DNA from: a bacterium
GTDB lineage: Bacteria; ARS69
Reading direction: 5' to 3'
NCBI GenBank assembly: GCA_025774865.1
Contig: JALGZO010000213.1
Coordinates: 1 to 11,121, forward strand
Length of the DNA stretch: 11,121 nt
Shown here: piece by piece, positions 1 through 6,728 of the stretch
How positions within the stretch are numbered: position 1 is the stretch's first letter
Layout: the number at the start of each line of letters is the position of its first letter
Notes under the pieces: model-generated
What the model was told of the DNA's origin: nothing
Database searches by the model: none
Seen by the model: the letters and a program-made list of their open reading frames with translations, nothing else
Position numbers and translations under genes: made by a program

Positions 1-752
1 CGTCGATCCCCGGCATGGAGAAGGGAGGCCGAGGCGCGCGCCGCCGGTTCGCTCGCTACGCTCGTGACGGCCGAGTGGCCGACCACTTCTTCGGCGAGAT
101 CCTCTCGGCGCTCCGGGATCGAGGGCGGCTCGAACGTACCGTAGTCGCGGTAGTCGCGGACCACGGCGAGGAGTTCCTGGATCACGGTGAGATGGGGCAC
201 GGGGTGTCGATGTGGACGGAGACGCTGCGCGTGCCGTTCGTCCTTCGAGCGCCGGGGCTGGTGCCCGGAGTTCATCGGGGGCGCGTGAGTCTCCTCGACG
301 TCGTACCGACGCTCGTCGATCTCGCCGGCATCGAAGCGCCGACGGGTTTCGAGGGGCGCAGCCTCGTGGGGGAGCTCGAGGACGGCGGCACACGGTTTTC
401 GAGCCGACCGGTCTTCGCGCACCTCTTCACGCAACCCGTCCGGCTCGATCGGGACTTGATGGCGGAGCGTACGTTCACGGGTGACCTCGCGGTTTTGCAA
501 GACCAATGGAAGCTCGTAGTGCGAGACTACGGAGGGCATGCGGACGGGGGGGCATCGCTCTTCGATCTTCGAAACGATCCCGGCGAGCGCCACGACGTGG
601 CCAACCTGCATCCCGAGAGGGTGGCGGAGATGATCGAGCTCGCTCGCGCGTGGTATCGGACGGTTCGTTCCGACCGCCCCGTCGGGGACGAAGTGCTCGA
701 GATACAACCCGAAGCTCTCGAGCAGCTCCGGGCCCTCGGCTACCTGGACTGA
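1..752 (+). CDS. Sulfatase-like hydrolase, C-terminal part (5' end outside window)
   Basis: The frame is open from base 3 to the TGA at 750-752 and gives about 249 residues, so only the C-terminal half of the protein is visible. The motif ADHGEEFLDHGEMGHG (codons from about 156) is the metal-binding DHG signature of the sulfatase/alkaline phosphatase superfamily (PF00884). It is followed by the usual LRVPFVLRAPG, the LLDVVPTLVDLAG segment and a late SLFDLRNDPGE strand. An ATG at 15 lies inside the conserved fold, so I do not take it as the start. The nucleophile region lies upstream of the window, so I cannot tell whether this copy has Cys, Ser or Thr there; substrate is unknown. The protein ends in LEQLRALGYLD, a tail shared with the second sulfatase-like protein at 8735-10183. 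The asparaginase gene starts 3 nt after the stop, so the two are probably co-transcribed. Confidence 0.9.
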   Translation, partial: SIPGMEKGGRGARRRFARYARDGRVADHFFGEILSALRDRGRLERTVVAVVADHGEEFLDHGEMGHGVSMWTETLRVPFVLRAPGLVPGVHRGRVSLLDVVPTLVDLAGIEAPTGFEGRSLVGELEDGGTRFSSRPVFAHLFTQPVRLDRDLMAERTFTGDLAVLQDQWKLVVRDYGGHADGGASLFDLRNDPGERHDVANLHPERVAEMIELARAWYRTVRSDRPVGDEVLEIQPEALEQLRALGYLD

Positions 753-755
753 CCC

Positions 756-1820
756 ATGGAATCGATACTCCGACCTGCCCCCGATTCCGGCCCCTGGCCC
801 TTCCGGCCGTGGATGTGCGCAGAACGGGGCGGTCGCCCCGAGTCGTACCACGAGGGCATCCTCGTCGTGGTGGACGATCACGGTAACGTCCGGGCTCGAT
901 GGGGGGATCCCGCGTGGCCGGCCTACTTGAGGTCGAGTCTCAAGATGGTTCAGGCGCTGCCGCTCGTGGAGTCGGGGGCCGCCGATGAGTTCCGGCTGAC
1001 CCCCCGTCACCTCGCGGTCACATGTGCGTCACACAGCGGCGAGCTTTCTCACGTGACGGCGATCGGCGAGATTCTCGAGCGAGCTGGCCTCGATCCGTCG
1101 TTCCTCCGGTGTGGAGCCCACGAGCCGCTCGACCGGACGAGCCGCAACGACCTCGTGCGGTGCGGCGAGGTGCCGCGCCCCATCCACAACAACTGCTCGG
1201 GGAAGCACGCCGGCATGCTCGCGACGTGTTCGCACCTCGGTCTCGATCCGCTGACTTACCAGAGCCCTGATCATCCCCTGCAGCGGGAGATCGCGAGCGT
1301 GCTCGGGGAGCTCACCGACCTCGGCCCCGACGGCATCGAGCACGCGATCGACGGGTGCGGCGTCCCGACGTTTCGCGTGCCGCTCGCCAGCTTCGCCCTG
1401 GCGCTGGCCCGGTTCGCCAGCGGGCGCGGCCCCGCGCGCGAGCATCGCGCGGCGGCGCAACGGCTGTTCGACGCCATGTTCCGCCACGCGGACCTGGTCG
1501 CCGGCACGGCTCGGGTCTGCACCGAGCTCGCGCGGGCCGCGAACCGACCCGTGATCGCGAAGGGTGGCGCCGAGGGCCTCTACGGAGTCGCCTGGCGGGA
1601 GGAGTCCGGGCAAGGGGTCGCTCTCGTCGCGAAGGCGGCGGCCGGAGACGAACGCGGCCGGGACTTCGCGGTCACGGAGGCGATGCGACAGCTGGGACTA
1701 CTGGACGCGAAGGGGCTCGAACGGATGCGCCCGTTCCACTCGGCTCCCCTCCGCAACCACGCGGGCACCGAGGTGGGCCGCCTGGTCGCGCTGTTCAATC
1801 TGAACGGTGCGGGGGGCTAG
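756..1820 (+). CDS. L-asparaginase, PF06089 (asparaginase II / Rhizobium ReAV-type) family
   Basis: This 354-residue protein is predicted to hydrolyse L-asparagine to aspartate and ammonia in the cytosol; no signal peptide is visible. It belongs to the serine-hydrolase-like asparaginase family typified by Rhizobium etli ReAV, unrelated to E. coli AnsA/AnsB. Hallmarks seen are the N-terminal PESYHEG segment, R59-S-S-L-K63, A91-S-H-S-G-E, HNNCSGKHAGM (C147, K150), DGCGVP (D199, C201) and AKGGAEG (K269). The spacings S60-K63, S60-C147, C147-K150 and C147-C201 equal those I recall for ReAV (S48, K51, C135, K138, C189), with a constant offset of 12. That supports an intact Ser/Lys catalytic pair and the Cys/Lys zinc site. 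I chose the ATG at 756, 3 nt after the sulfatase stop; an in-frame ATG at 813 is possible and would give a slightly short N-terminus. No strong Shine-Dalgarno is visible, which fits translational coupling to the upstream gene. Confidence 0.92.
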   Translation: MESILRPAPDSGPWPFRPWMCAERGGRPESYHEGILVVVDDHGNVRARWGDPAWPAYLRSSLKMVQALPLVESGAADEFRLTPRHLAVTCASHSGELSHVTAIGEILERAGLDPSFLRCGAHEPLDRTSRNDLVRCGEVPRPIHNNCSGKHAGMLATCSHLGLDPLTYQSPDHPLQREIASVLGELTDLGPDGIEHAIDGCGVPTFRVPLASFALALARFASGRGPAREHRAAAQRLFDAMFRHADLVAGTARVCTELARAANRPVIAKGGAEGLYGVAWREESGQGVALVAKAAAGDERGRDFAVTEAMRQLGLLDAKGLERMRPFHSAPLRNHAGTEVGRLVALFNLNGAGG

Positions 1821-1822
1821 CT

Positions 1823-1957
1823 TCGGTGAAGGGTCGGGACTCCGGGGTCGCTCTCGCTCCGTAGCTGCGCTCCTCGTCGAATATGCAAGCCCCAGGAAGG
1901 GGACTGCGGTGCGCCATGCGGCTCGAGAGCGACCCCGGAGTCCCGACCCTTCACCGA
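1823..1957. repeat. Long inverted-repeat element between convergent genes (34-bp perfect arms)
   Basis: The left arm 1823-1856 is an exact reverse complement of the right arm 1924-1957, and 67 nt separate them (1857-1923). The arms start with TCGGTGAAGGGTCGGGACTC on the left. The centre has its own small hairpin, CCCC-AGGAA-GGGG at about 1890-1902. Imperfect pairing also continues inside the arms (CCGTAGCTGCGC against GCGCCATGCGG). The element begins 2 nt after the asparaginase stop and ends 9 nt before the stop of the convergent FG-GAP gene, so it fills nearly the whole gap. RNA from either strand would fold into a very stable hairpin, so it may act as a bidirectional terminator or 3' stabiliser. 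It lacks the T-tract of a classical intrinsic terminator. Its length and internal structure look more like a dispersed REP/BIME- or MITE-like repeat than a simple terminator. No target-site duplication is evident. Confidence 0.85.
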
Positions 1958-1966
1958 CCACCCACG

Positions 1967-3700
1967 TCAGCGCAGCAGCTGCACCGTCGTGGTGGCGCGT
2001 CCGCCCACGCCCCTCGCTTGCACGAAGTAAGCGCCAGCCGGCAGTAACCGCCCTTCCCCGTCGCGCCCGTCCCACCGAAGGTTCCCGCTCTCGGGAGCGT
2101 CCGCCTCCCACAGACGTCGCACCCGGCGGCCGTCCACCGAGAAGACGTCCACTTCGATCGCCCCGTCGAGTCCGCTCATCTGGAGGCTCGTGCCGGCGAA
2201 GGCCGGCACCGGATTCGGCGCCGCGATGAGCCGCGCCCCGACCGAGCCGAGAGGAACGACCTGCACGTCCACCGGCGGCGGATCACCGTTGTAGAAGACA
2301 TAGAGCGTGTCCGCGAACTCGTCGACGACCGAAAAGTCGAGATCGCCGTCCATGTCGAGATCGTGGAGCCAGGGGTAGGAGCCGGTGTCGTCCACGAGCA
2401 GGGTCGCTTGCAACACCAACTGACCGGTTCCGTCGTTCGTGAAGACCTGCGCGTTCCCCGACTGGAAGTTCGAAGCGGTCGCGTCGATGTCGCCGTCTCC
2501 GTCCACGTCGGCGCAGAATACGCCGATGGGGAAGAACCCGGTGACCGCGACCAGCTTCGTGGGGAAGTTCCCGGCACCGTCGTTCACCAGGACGTGGATC
2601 TTGTCATTGAACGACGTCACCGAAATGACGTCGAGATCGCCATCACCGTCCATGTCGGCGCGGTCCATGTCCCACGGGCCGTCTCCGATTCGAAAGCGGC
2701 CGGTGGTGGTAAACGTACCGTCGCCGTCGTTGCGCATCACGGTGAGGCTGTCCGCCGTCTGGCAAGCGACGGCGATGTCGAGATGACCGTCGCCGTCGAA
2801 GTCCCCCGTCCGGATCGCGAACGGCTGACGTTGCACGTCGCTGTACGGGACTCCGGCGCCGAACCCGCCGTTGCCCTGGTTGTAGAAGAGAAAGACCTGG
2901 TCCGTGTTGCTCGACGTCGCGCAGAGATCGATGTCGTTGTCCCCGTCGAAGTCGCCGCCGTGCACCTGGCGGGTCGTCGCGCCGGCAGAATGCTGGATGC
3001 TCGGGGCGAACGTGCCATCGCCGTGGTTCAGGCTGACCGACATCGTACTGGAGCCGATGTCGGCGGTGGCCAGGTCGATGTCGCCGTCGTTGTCAAAGTC
3101 CTCCCCGAACACGGACGACGGGACGTTGCCGACCCCGTAGTCGGTGTGGCTCGTGAAGAATCCGCGGCCGTTGTCGTTCAGAAAGACCGAGAAGTCGTTC
3201 GTCCCTTCGTTCGGGGCGACCACATCCGGGTGACCGTCGTTGTCGACATCGCCGCCGTAGATGAAGTACGGCACGTCCGACGCCCCGTAGGCGAATGGAG
3301 TGCTCCAAGCGAGCGCGGCCGGGGCGGCCTCGATCGTGAAGCCGAAGTAGTGTCCGCCCGGGAGACCACTGCCGCCCGCCGTCTGCACGTCGCTGCGCAA
3401 GTTCACGTGAACGAGCTCACCCGGCAGCCAGTCGGTCGTGGCGTCGAAGAAGAGCGTGTTTCCGAGCACGCTCACCGCGCCCGTGGCCGGGCCCGACATC
3501 GTTCCGAACACCCGAAACGCGGCGGCGGGTGGGACTACCGGCGGAGCGTCGAAGGTGACGGAGATCTGCATGAGACTCTCCGACACGTTCCGCTCGTACG
3601 GAGCGGGGGAGGTCGACACGACTTCCAGGGCGGCGGCGGGCGTTGCGGCCGCGAGGGCCGCGAACGGGAGCGCGATCACGAGCACGAGCGGTCGGGTCAT
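1967..3700 (-). CDS. Secreted FG-GAP/VCBS seven-repeat beta-propeller protein with C-terminal FlgD/T9SS-like domain
   Basis: The 577-residue product is predicted to be exported. Residues 1-24 form a signal peptide (MTRP, a hydrophobic core, then PAAA before LEVV). Residues about 26-125 resemble a Big_5/SbsA Ig-like domain (VVSTSPAPYERNVSE, VTFDAPP, WLPGELVHVNL). Seven FG-GAP/VCBS calcium-binding loops follow at residues 151, 201, 250, 300, 349, 398 and 447 (DVDNDGHPDV, DFDNDGDIDL and similar), spaced 49-50 residues, which fits a seven-bladed propeller. Residues about 490-577 (APNP, VDVFSVDGRRVRRLW, WDGRDGEGRLLPAGAYFV) form a FlgD-like/T9SS-type C-terminal domain that may serve in sorting. The start at 3700 is set by GGAGGA 8 nt upstream and by the signal peptide; the longer open frame to 3886 would cross the promoter region and bury the signal peptide. 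Likely cell-surface or extracellular; no catalytic residues are recognisable and the ligand is unknown. Confidence 0.9.
   Translation of the reverse strand: MTRPLVLVIALPFAALAAATPAAALEVVSTSPAPYERNVSESLMQISVTFDAPPVVPPAAAFRVFGTMSGPATGAVSVLGNTLFFDATTDWLPGELVHVNLRSDVQTAGGSGLPGGHYFGFTIEAAPAALAWSTPFAYGASDVPYFIYGGDVDNDGHPDVVAPNEGTNDFSVFLNDNGRGFFTSHTDYGVGNVPSSVFGEDFDNDGDIDLATADIGSSTMSVSLNHGDGTFAPSIQHSAGATTRQVHGGDFDGDNDIDLCATSSNTDQVFLFYNQGNGGFGAGVPYSDVQRQPFAIRTGDFDGDGHLDIAVACQTADSLTVMRNDGDGTFTTTGRFRIGDGPWDMDRADMDGDGDLDVISVTSFNDKIHVLVNDGAGNFPTKLVAVTGFFPIGVFCADVDGDGDIDATASNFQSGNAQVFTNDGTGQLVLQATLLVDDTGSYPWLHDLDMDGDLDFSVVDEFADTLYVFYNGDPPPVDVQVVPLGSVGARLIAAPNPVPAFAGTSLQMSGLDGAIEVDVFSVDGRRVRRLWEADAPESGNLRWDGRDGEGRLLPAGAYFVQARGVGGRATTTVQLLR
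2333..3250 (-). repeat. Seven tandem VCBS coding repeats, period 147-150 bp
   Basis: The seven calcium-loop motifs of the FG-GAP protein recur every 147 or 150 bp. On the + strand each shows as a block rich in GTC/GCC such as GATCGCCGTCCATGTCGAGA, near 2340, 2487, 2634, 2781, 2931, 3078 and 3228. Similarity between units is strong over the D-x-D-x-D-G-x-x-D loop and weaker between loops. The array therefore reflects old intragenic duplication kept by protein structure, not a recent identical tandem array. Confidence 0.8.
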
Positions 3701-3708
3701 CGACTCTC

Positions 3709-3714
3709 TCCTCC
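3709..3714 (-). promoter_or_regulatory. Ribosome binding site GGAGGA of the FG-GAP gene
   Basis: On the minus strand GGAGGA lies 8 nt before the ATG at 3700-3698. It is the strongest Shine-Dalgarno match in the window, and it fixes the start at the signal-peptide methionine rather than further upstream. Confidence 0.8.
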
Positions 3715-3731
3715 GCTTCTGAACACACCGG

Positions 3732-3745
3732 GAGGCCGCGGCCTC
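3732..3745. promoter_or_regulatory. 14-bp perfect palindrome in the leader of the FG-GAP gene (possible operator)
   Basis: GAGGCCGCGGCCTC is its own reverse complement. It lies 32-45 nt upstream of the FG-GAP start codon and downstream of the putative minus-strand promoter, so it would be in the transcribed leader. It could bind a dimeric regulator or form a small RNA hairpin. In GC-rich DNA a palindrome of this size can arise by chance, so the functional call is weak. Confidence 0.3.
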
Positions 3746-3784
3746 TCCGCCTTCTTCCGGCGCTGATTCTCGGGGGGCTTCCCA

Positions 3785-3814
3785 GCTTAACCGCATCGGG
3801 GCTCCCCGTTTGAA
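3785..3814 (-). promoter_or_regulatory. Putative promoter of the FG-GAP gene
   Basis: Read on the minus strand, TTCAAA (3814-3809) and TTAAGC (3790-3785) are separated by 18 nt and sit about 85-115 nt upstream of the start. This is one of the few AT-containing spots in the gap. The spacer contains CGGGG-CT-CCCCG (3797-3808), an interrupted inverted repeat that could be an operator. Both boxes are only moderate sigma-70 matches. Confidence 0.3.
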
Positions 3815-3826
3815 GAAATCGCGCCG

Positions 3827-3855
3827 TGGCCGGTAGGCGGGACCCGTGCTAGGCT
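3827..3855 (+). promoter_or_regulatory. Putative promoter of the apgM-lnt-speA cluster
   Basis: TGGCCG (3827-3832) and TAGGCT (3850-3855) are 17 nt apart. The second box is preceded by TGC, giving an extended -10 look (TGCTAGGCT). Transcription would begin near 3862, leaving a short leader with GAGGG before the ATG at 3885. An alternative GTG start at 3846 would lie inside this promoter, which argues against it. The two divergent promoters would be only about 15 nt apart and could be co-regulated. Confidence 0.4.
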
Positions 3856-3872
3856 GCGCGCGGTCTCGTCCC

Positions 3873-3877
3873 GAGGG
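3873..3877 (+). promoter_or_regulatory. Ribosome binding site GAGGG of apgM
   Basis: GAGGG is 7 nt before the ATG at 3885. It supports that start over the in-frame GTG at 3846, which has no such site. Confidence 0.55.
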
Positions 3878-3884
3878 TTGCCGC

Positions 3885-5093
3885 ATGTCCGACGTCGTGA
3901 CTTCTCTTCTTCACGACAACCATACGAAGATCTTTCTCCTCGTTCTCGACGGGTTGGGCGGCTTGCCCGATCCGCGGTCACGGCAGACGGAGCTGGAGAC
4001 GGCGAAGACGCCGACCCTGGATCGCTGGGCCTCGGAGGGAGCGACCGGCCTGGTTGATCCGGTGGGGCGCGGGATCACCCCCGGAAGCGGCCCCGCCCAC
4101 CTCGCCCTTTTCGGCTACGACCCCATCTCGGAGAACGTCGGGCGCGGCGTCCTCTCCGCGCTGGGCGCCGGTCTGGAGATGACCTCCCGCGACGTGGCCG
4201 CCCGAATCAACTTCGCCACTCGCGACGAAAACGGGGAGATCGTCGACCGGCGCGCCGGCCGGATCGCCTCGGAGGAAGGACGGCGGGTGGCGGAGTTGCT
4301 CGCGAGCGGTGTGAAGATCGACGGGGTCGAACTGACGGTGCGTGCGGAGAAGGAACACCGGGCCGTCGTGGTGTTCCGCGCGGACGGCCTCGGCGGTGAC
4401 GTGTCCGACACCGACCCGCAGGTCACGGGACTGCCGCCGCTCGAAGTACGGCCTTTGACCGACGACGCCGGAGCGAGTCGTATGGCGGAGGTCGCGAACG
4501 AGTTCATCCGACAGGCCCGCGGGATCTTGAAGAACGAGAAGGAGGCCAACGAGGTGCTGCTCCGGGGCTTCGCGGGATGGGATCCACCGCCGAGCTTTCG
4601 CGAGCGTTTCGGACTCCGTGCCGCAGCCGTCGCCATGTACCCGATGTACCGTGGACTCGCGACTCTGGTCGGCATGCGGGTGTTTCCCGAGATGCCGTCG
4701 ATCGAGGCCGAGTTCGACGCATTGCCGGAAGCCCTCGCGGACGCCGATTTCGTGTATCTCCACGTGAAGCAGACCGATAGCGCCGGCGAGGACGGCGACT
4801 TCGGCCGCAAGGTGTCGATTCTCGAGACCGTCGACGGGTTGCTGCCGCGCGTGGAGGAGGCCGGTGCGGATCTCGTCATCGTGACCGGTGACCACTCGAC
4901 GCCGGCCCTCATGAAGTCACACTCCTGGCACCCGGTTCCGATCCTCTTCCGGGGCGGTACCACCTACCGCGACGAGACCGAATCATTCGGTGAGACCGCG
5001 GCTCGCCGCGGCGCGCTCGGTCGATTCCCGTCTCGGGAGATCATGCCGCAGGCGCTCGCCGCGGTCGGTCGACTCAACCGCTTCGGAGCGTAA
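3885..5093 (+). CDS. apgM: 2,3-bisphosphoglycerate-independent phosphoglycerate mutase, archaeal-type (ApgM)
   Basis: The 402-residue cytosolic enzyme interconverts 3- and 2-phosphoglycerate in glycolysis and gluconeogenesis. It has the ApgM architecture (PF01676 metalloenzyme core with PF10143 insert), about 400 residues against about 510 for the GpmI type. Visible motifs are LVLDGLGGLPDP with metal ligand D22, TPGSGPAHLALFGYDP with phosphoryl-accepting S68, VGRGVLSALGAGLEM, the insert domain at about 95-210, HVKQTDSAGEDGD at 293-305, TGDHSTP with D336/H337, and SHSWHPVPI with H345 and H349. At residue 302, E stands where many relatives have His (DeaGHDGD); this may be a subfamily feature. 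I chose ATG 3885 because GAGGG precedes it and the upstream GTG at 3846 overlaps the promoter. It is the first gene of the + strand cluster, and lnt starts 7 nt after its stop. Confidence 0.93.
   Translation: MSDVVTSLLHDNHTKIFLLVLDGLGGLPDPRSRQTELETAKTPTLDRWASEGATGLVDPVGRGITPGSGPAHLALFGYDPISENVGRGVLSALGAGLEMTSRDVAARINFATRDENGEIVDRRAGRIASEEGRRVAELLASGVKIDGVELTVRAEKEHRAVVVFRADGLGGDVSDTDPQVTGLPPLEVRPLTDDAGASRMAEVANEFIRQARGILKNEKEANEVLLRGFAGWDPPPSFRERFGLRAAAVAMYPMYRGLATLVGMRVFPEMPSIEAEFDALPEALADADFVYLHVKQTDSAGEDGDFGRKVSILETVDGLLPRVEEAGADLVIVTGDHSTPALMKSHSWHPVPILFRGGTTYRDETESFGETAARRGALGRFPSREIMPQALAAVGRLNRFGA
3894..3917 (+). other. Hairpin-forming inverted repeat just after the apgM start
   Basis: GTCGTGA (3894-3900) and TCACGAC (3911-3917) are perfect 7-bp arms around a 10-nt pyrimidine loop, CTTCTCTTCT. 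The structure lies within codons 4-11 of apgM, so it could modulate translation initiation. It may be a chance arrangement. Confidence 0.35.
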
Positions 5094-5100
5094 GGGCGTC

Positions 5101-6693
5101 GTGCGTGACGCCCCGGGCACGCTCGGGCTCTTGGGACGCGGTGTCGCGTCGGGATTGCTCCTCGGTGGCGCGTTCCCTCCCTTCAACTTGTGGATCTTGG
5201 CGCTCGTCGGCCTCGTGCCGTTGCTGGCCGGCCTCGAGGATCTCGCGACGGCCAACCGCGCCCGGGGGCTCTCGGCCTGGGCCGGCTCCGCGTTTGCGGC
5301 CGGCTGGGCCGCCGGTCTCACGTACTTCGTCCTTCTCCTCTGGTGGATCGTCCTCCTCGACGCCCCCTCGCTCACGATTCCCTGGGTCCGCTATCCGGGC
5401 ACGTTCGCGATCGCCGGCTGGCTCGGGCTCTTCCCCGGTCTCTTCGCGCTGGCGTACGCGTGGATCCGGGCCCGCACCGGCGCCCCCGCCTGGCTTGCGG
5501 CCCCCGCGCTCTGGACCGCCGCCGACGGACTGCGGGGTTGGGGAGAGCTCGGTTTCCCCTGGGGCCATCTCGGCTACTCGCAGATCTCGTTTCCGGCCGC
5601 CCTCCAGATGGCGTCGGTGGCGGGGGTCTTCGGCCTGACCGCCTGGGCGGTGGCGATGAACTCGCTCTCGCTCGAAGCTCTCCGCACGCGGGGACGGCTC
5701 CGTCTCGTCGCGGCTGCGGTCCTCGTCTTCGCGGTTCCCGTAATGCTCGGCGCAGTGCGGCTGGCGCGGGCCCCGGAGCTACCCACCCAGCGGATTGCGC
5801 TCGTCCAACCGAACGTGCCCAACGTCGACAAGTGGAAGCCGGCGCTCCGATCGAGACACTTCGAGAATCTCGCGGAGCTCAGCCGGCAGGGCGTCGCCGC
5901 GGGCGCGGAGCTCGTCCTTTGGCCTGAGACGGCCGCGCCTTGTTACCTCCGACGGGACCGGCGGTGGCGCCCGTGGGTGGAGGAGCTCGCGAGCGATCTC
6001 GGCGTGCCGATCTTCACGGGCTACCCCGACTACCAGGTCGTGAAAGACGGGGGAGACCCGCGCACGACGTTCACGAACTCCGCCGCCCTCGTCACGCCGG
6101 CCGACGGGTTCGTCGCGAGCATGGACAAGATCGAGCTCGTGCCGTTCGGAGAGCGCGTGCCGTTCTCTCAGTACTTTTCCGTACTCGCGCGCGTCGACTT
6201 CGGGGAAGCGGACTTCGTGCCCGGAGCGGCCCCCGTCATCTTCGATCTCGGCGAATGGAAGTTCGGGAACCTGGTGTGCTTCGAAGCGATCTTTCCGCGA
6301 CTCACGCGCCGCTACGCGAACGAGGGGGCGGACATTCTCGTCAACATCACGAACGACTCCTGGTTCGGTGCGGGCTCGGGAGCGCGGCAACATGCGGACA
6401 TGGCGATCATGCGCTGCGTCGAGACCGGTTGTGGCATGGCCCGGTGTGCGAACTCGGGAATCTCGCTCGCCGCCGATCCCTGGGGTCGGACCTTCGGGGA
6501 GACGTCGCTGTTCGAGCGCGAAGTCTCCGTCGTAGACGTGCCCCGGCGCTCGAGCCGGACGGTTTACCTCCGGCTCGGAAACTGGGTGTTGGCGGGGTCG
6601 GTGATGGTGTCGATCTCATTGCTGGTGGCCGCCTTCTTCCGCCGGTCCGGTGGGCGTGCTCCGTCATTCACGCCGCGCGAATCGGCGGGGTGA
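5101..6693 (+). CDS. lnt: Apolipoprotein N-acyltransferase
   Basis: This 530-residue inner-membrane enzyme performs the last step of lipoprotein maturation, moving an acyl chain from a phospholipid to the N-terminal cysteine of diacylated lipoproteins. Residues about 10-222 hold six or seven membrane helices with the family's GGAFPPFN entry, WWI, GELGFPWGHLGYSQ and a polar helix. Residues about 230-480 are the carbon-nitrogen hydrolase domain (PF00795) facing the periplasm. The catalytic triad is E276 (LWPETAAP), K343 (MDKIELVPFGE) and C393 (NLVCFEAIFP). E351 lies 8 residues after K343, as in the E. coli K335/E343 pair. The NITNDSWFG motif follows, and a final helix spans about 494-513. The start is GTG at 5101, 7 nt after the apgM stop; the open frame runs on upstream through apgM but is not coding there. 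Presence of this gene indicates an outer-membrane-bearing cell. Confidence 0.95.
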   Translation: MRDAPGTLGLLGRGVASGLLLGGAFPPFNLWILALVGLVPLLAGLEDLATANRARGLSAWAGSAFAAGWAAGLTYFVLLLWWIVLLDAPSLTIPWVRYPGTFAIAGWLGLFPGLFALAYAWIRARTGAPAWLAAPALWTAADGLRGWGELGFPWGHLGYSQISFPAALQMASVAGVFGLTAWAVAMNSLSLEALRTRGRLRLVAAAVLVFAVPVMLGAVRLARAPELPTQRIALVQPNVPNVDKWKPALRSRHFENLAELSRQGVAAGAELVLWPETAAPCYLRRDRRWRPWVEELASDLGVPIFTGYPDYQVVKDGGDPRTTFTNSAALVTPADGFVASMDKIELVPFGERVPFSQYFSVLARVDFGEADFVPGAAPVIFDLGEWKFGNLVCFEAIFPRLTRRYANEGADILVNITNDSWFGAGSGARQHADMAIMRCVETGCGMARCANSGISLAADPWGRTFGETSLFEREVSVVDVPRRSSRTVYLRLGNWVLAGSVMVSISLLVAAFFRRSGGRAPSFTPRESAG

Positions 6694-6728
6694 GGTAAGA
6701 TCGAAGATCGCTCGAACGGAGCTCGGTC

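Noticed and set aside
1807-2229. A + strand open frame across the inverted repeat into the 3' end of the FG-GAP gene
   Set aside because: It starts inside the end of the asparaginase gene, runs through the palindromic element and antisense to a real gene. The similar peptide on the opposite strand simply reflects the inverted repeat.
2363-3766. A 467-codon open frame on the + strand opposite the FG-GAP gene
   Set aside because: Its repeated Val/Asp pattern is the complement of the VCBS repeats. It has no recognisable domain, and its proximity to the true gene's strong ribosome binding site and signal peptide supports the minus strand.
3701-3886. N-terminal extension of the FG-GAP protein by 62 residues
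   Set aside because: It would place the signal peptide inside the protein, cross the putative promoters and overlap the apgM start by a base or two. The GGAGGA site favours 3700.
3978-4963. Two long minus-strand open frames (305 and 282 codons) opposite apgM
   Set aside because: They are shadows of a conserved enzyme gene; the composition is Arg/Ser/Pro-rich and no motif is seen.
4990-5100. N-terminal extension of lnt by 37 codons from an ATG inside apgM
   Set aside because: The extra residues lie within apgM coding sequence, are Arg/Ser-rich and precede the first membrane helix without family similarity. The GTG at 5101 fits normal operon spacing.
6694-6728. A promoter for speA in the 35-nt gap (TAAGAT as a -10 box)
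   Set aside because: I find no -35 box at a proper distance. The gap is short and the gene likely depends on read-through from upstream.
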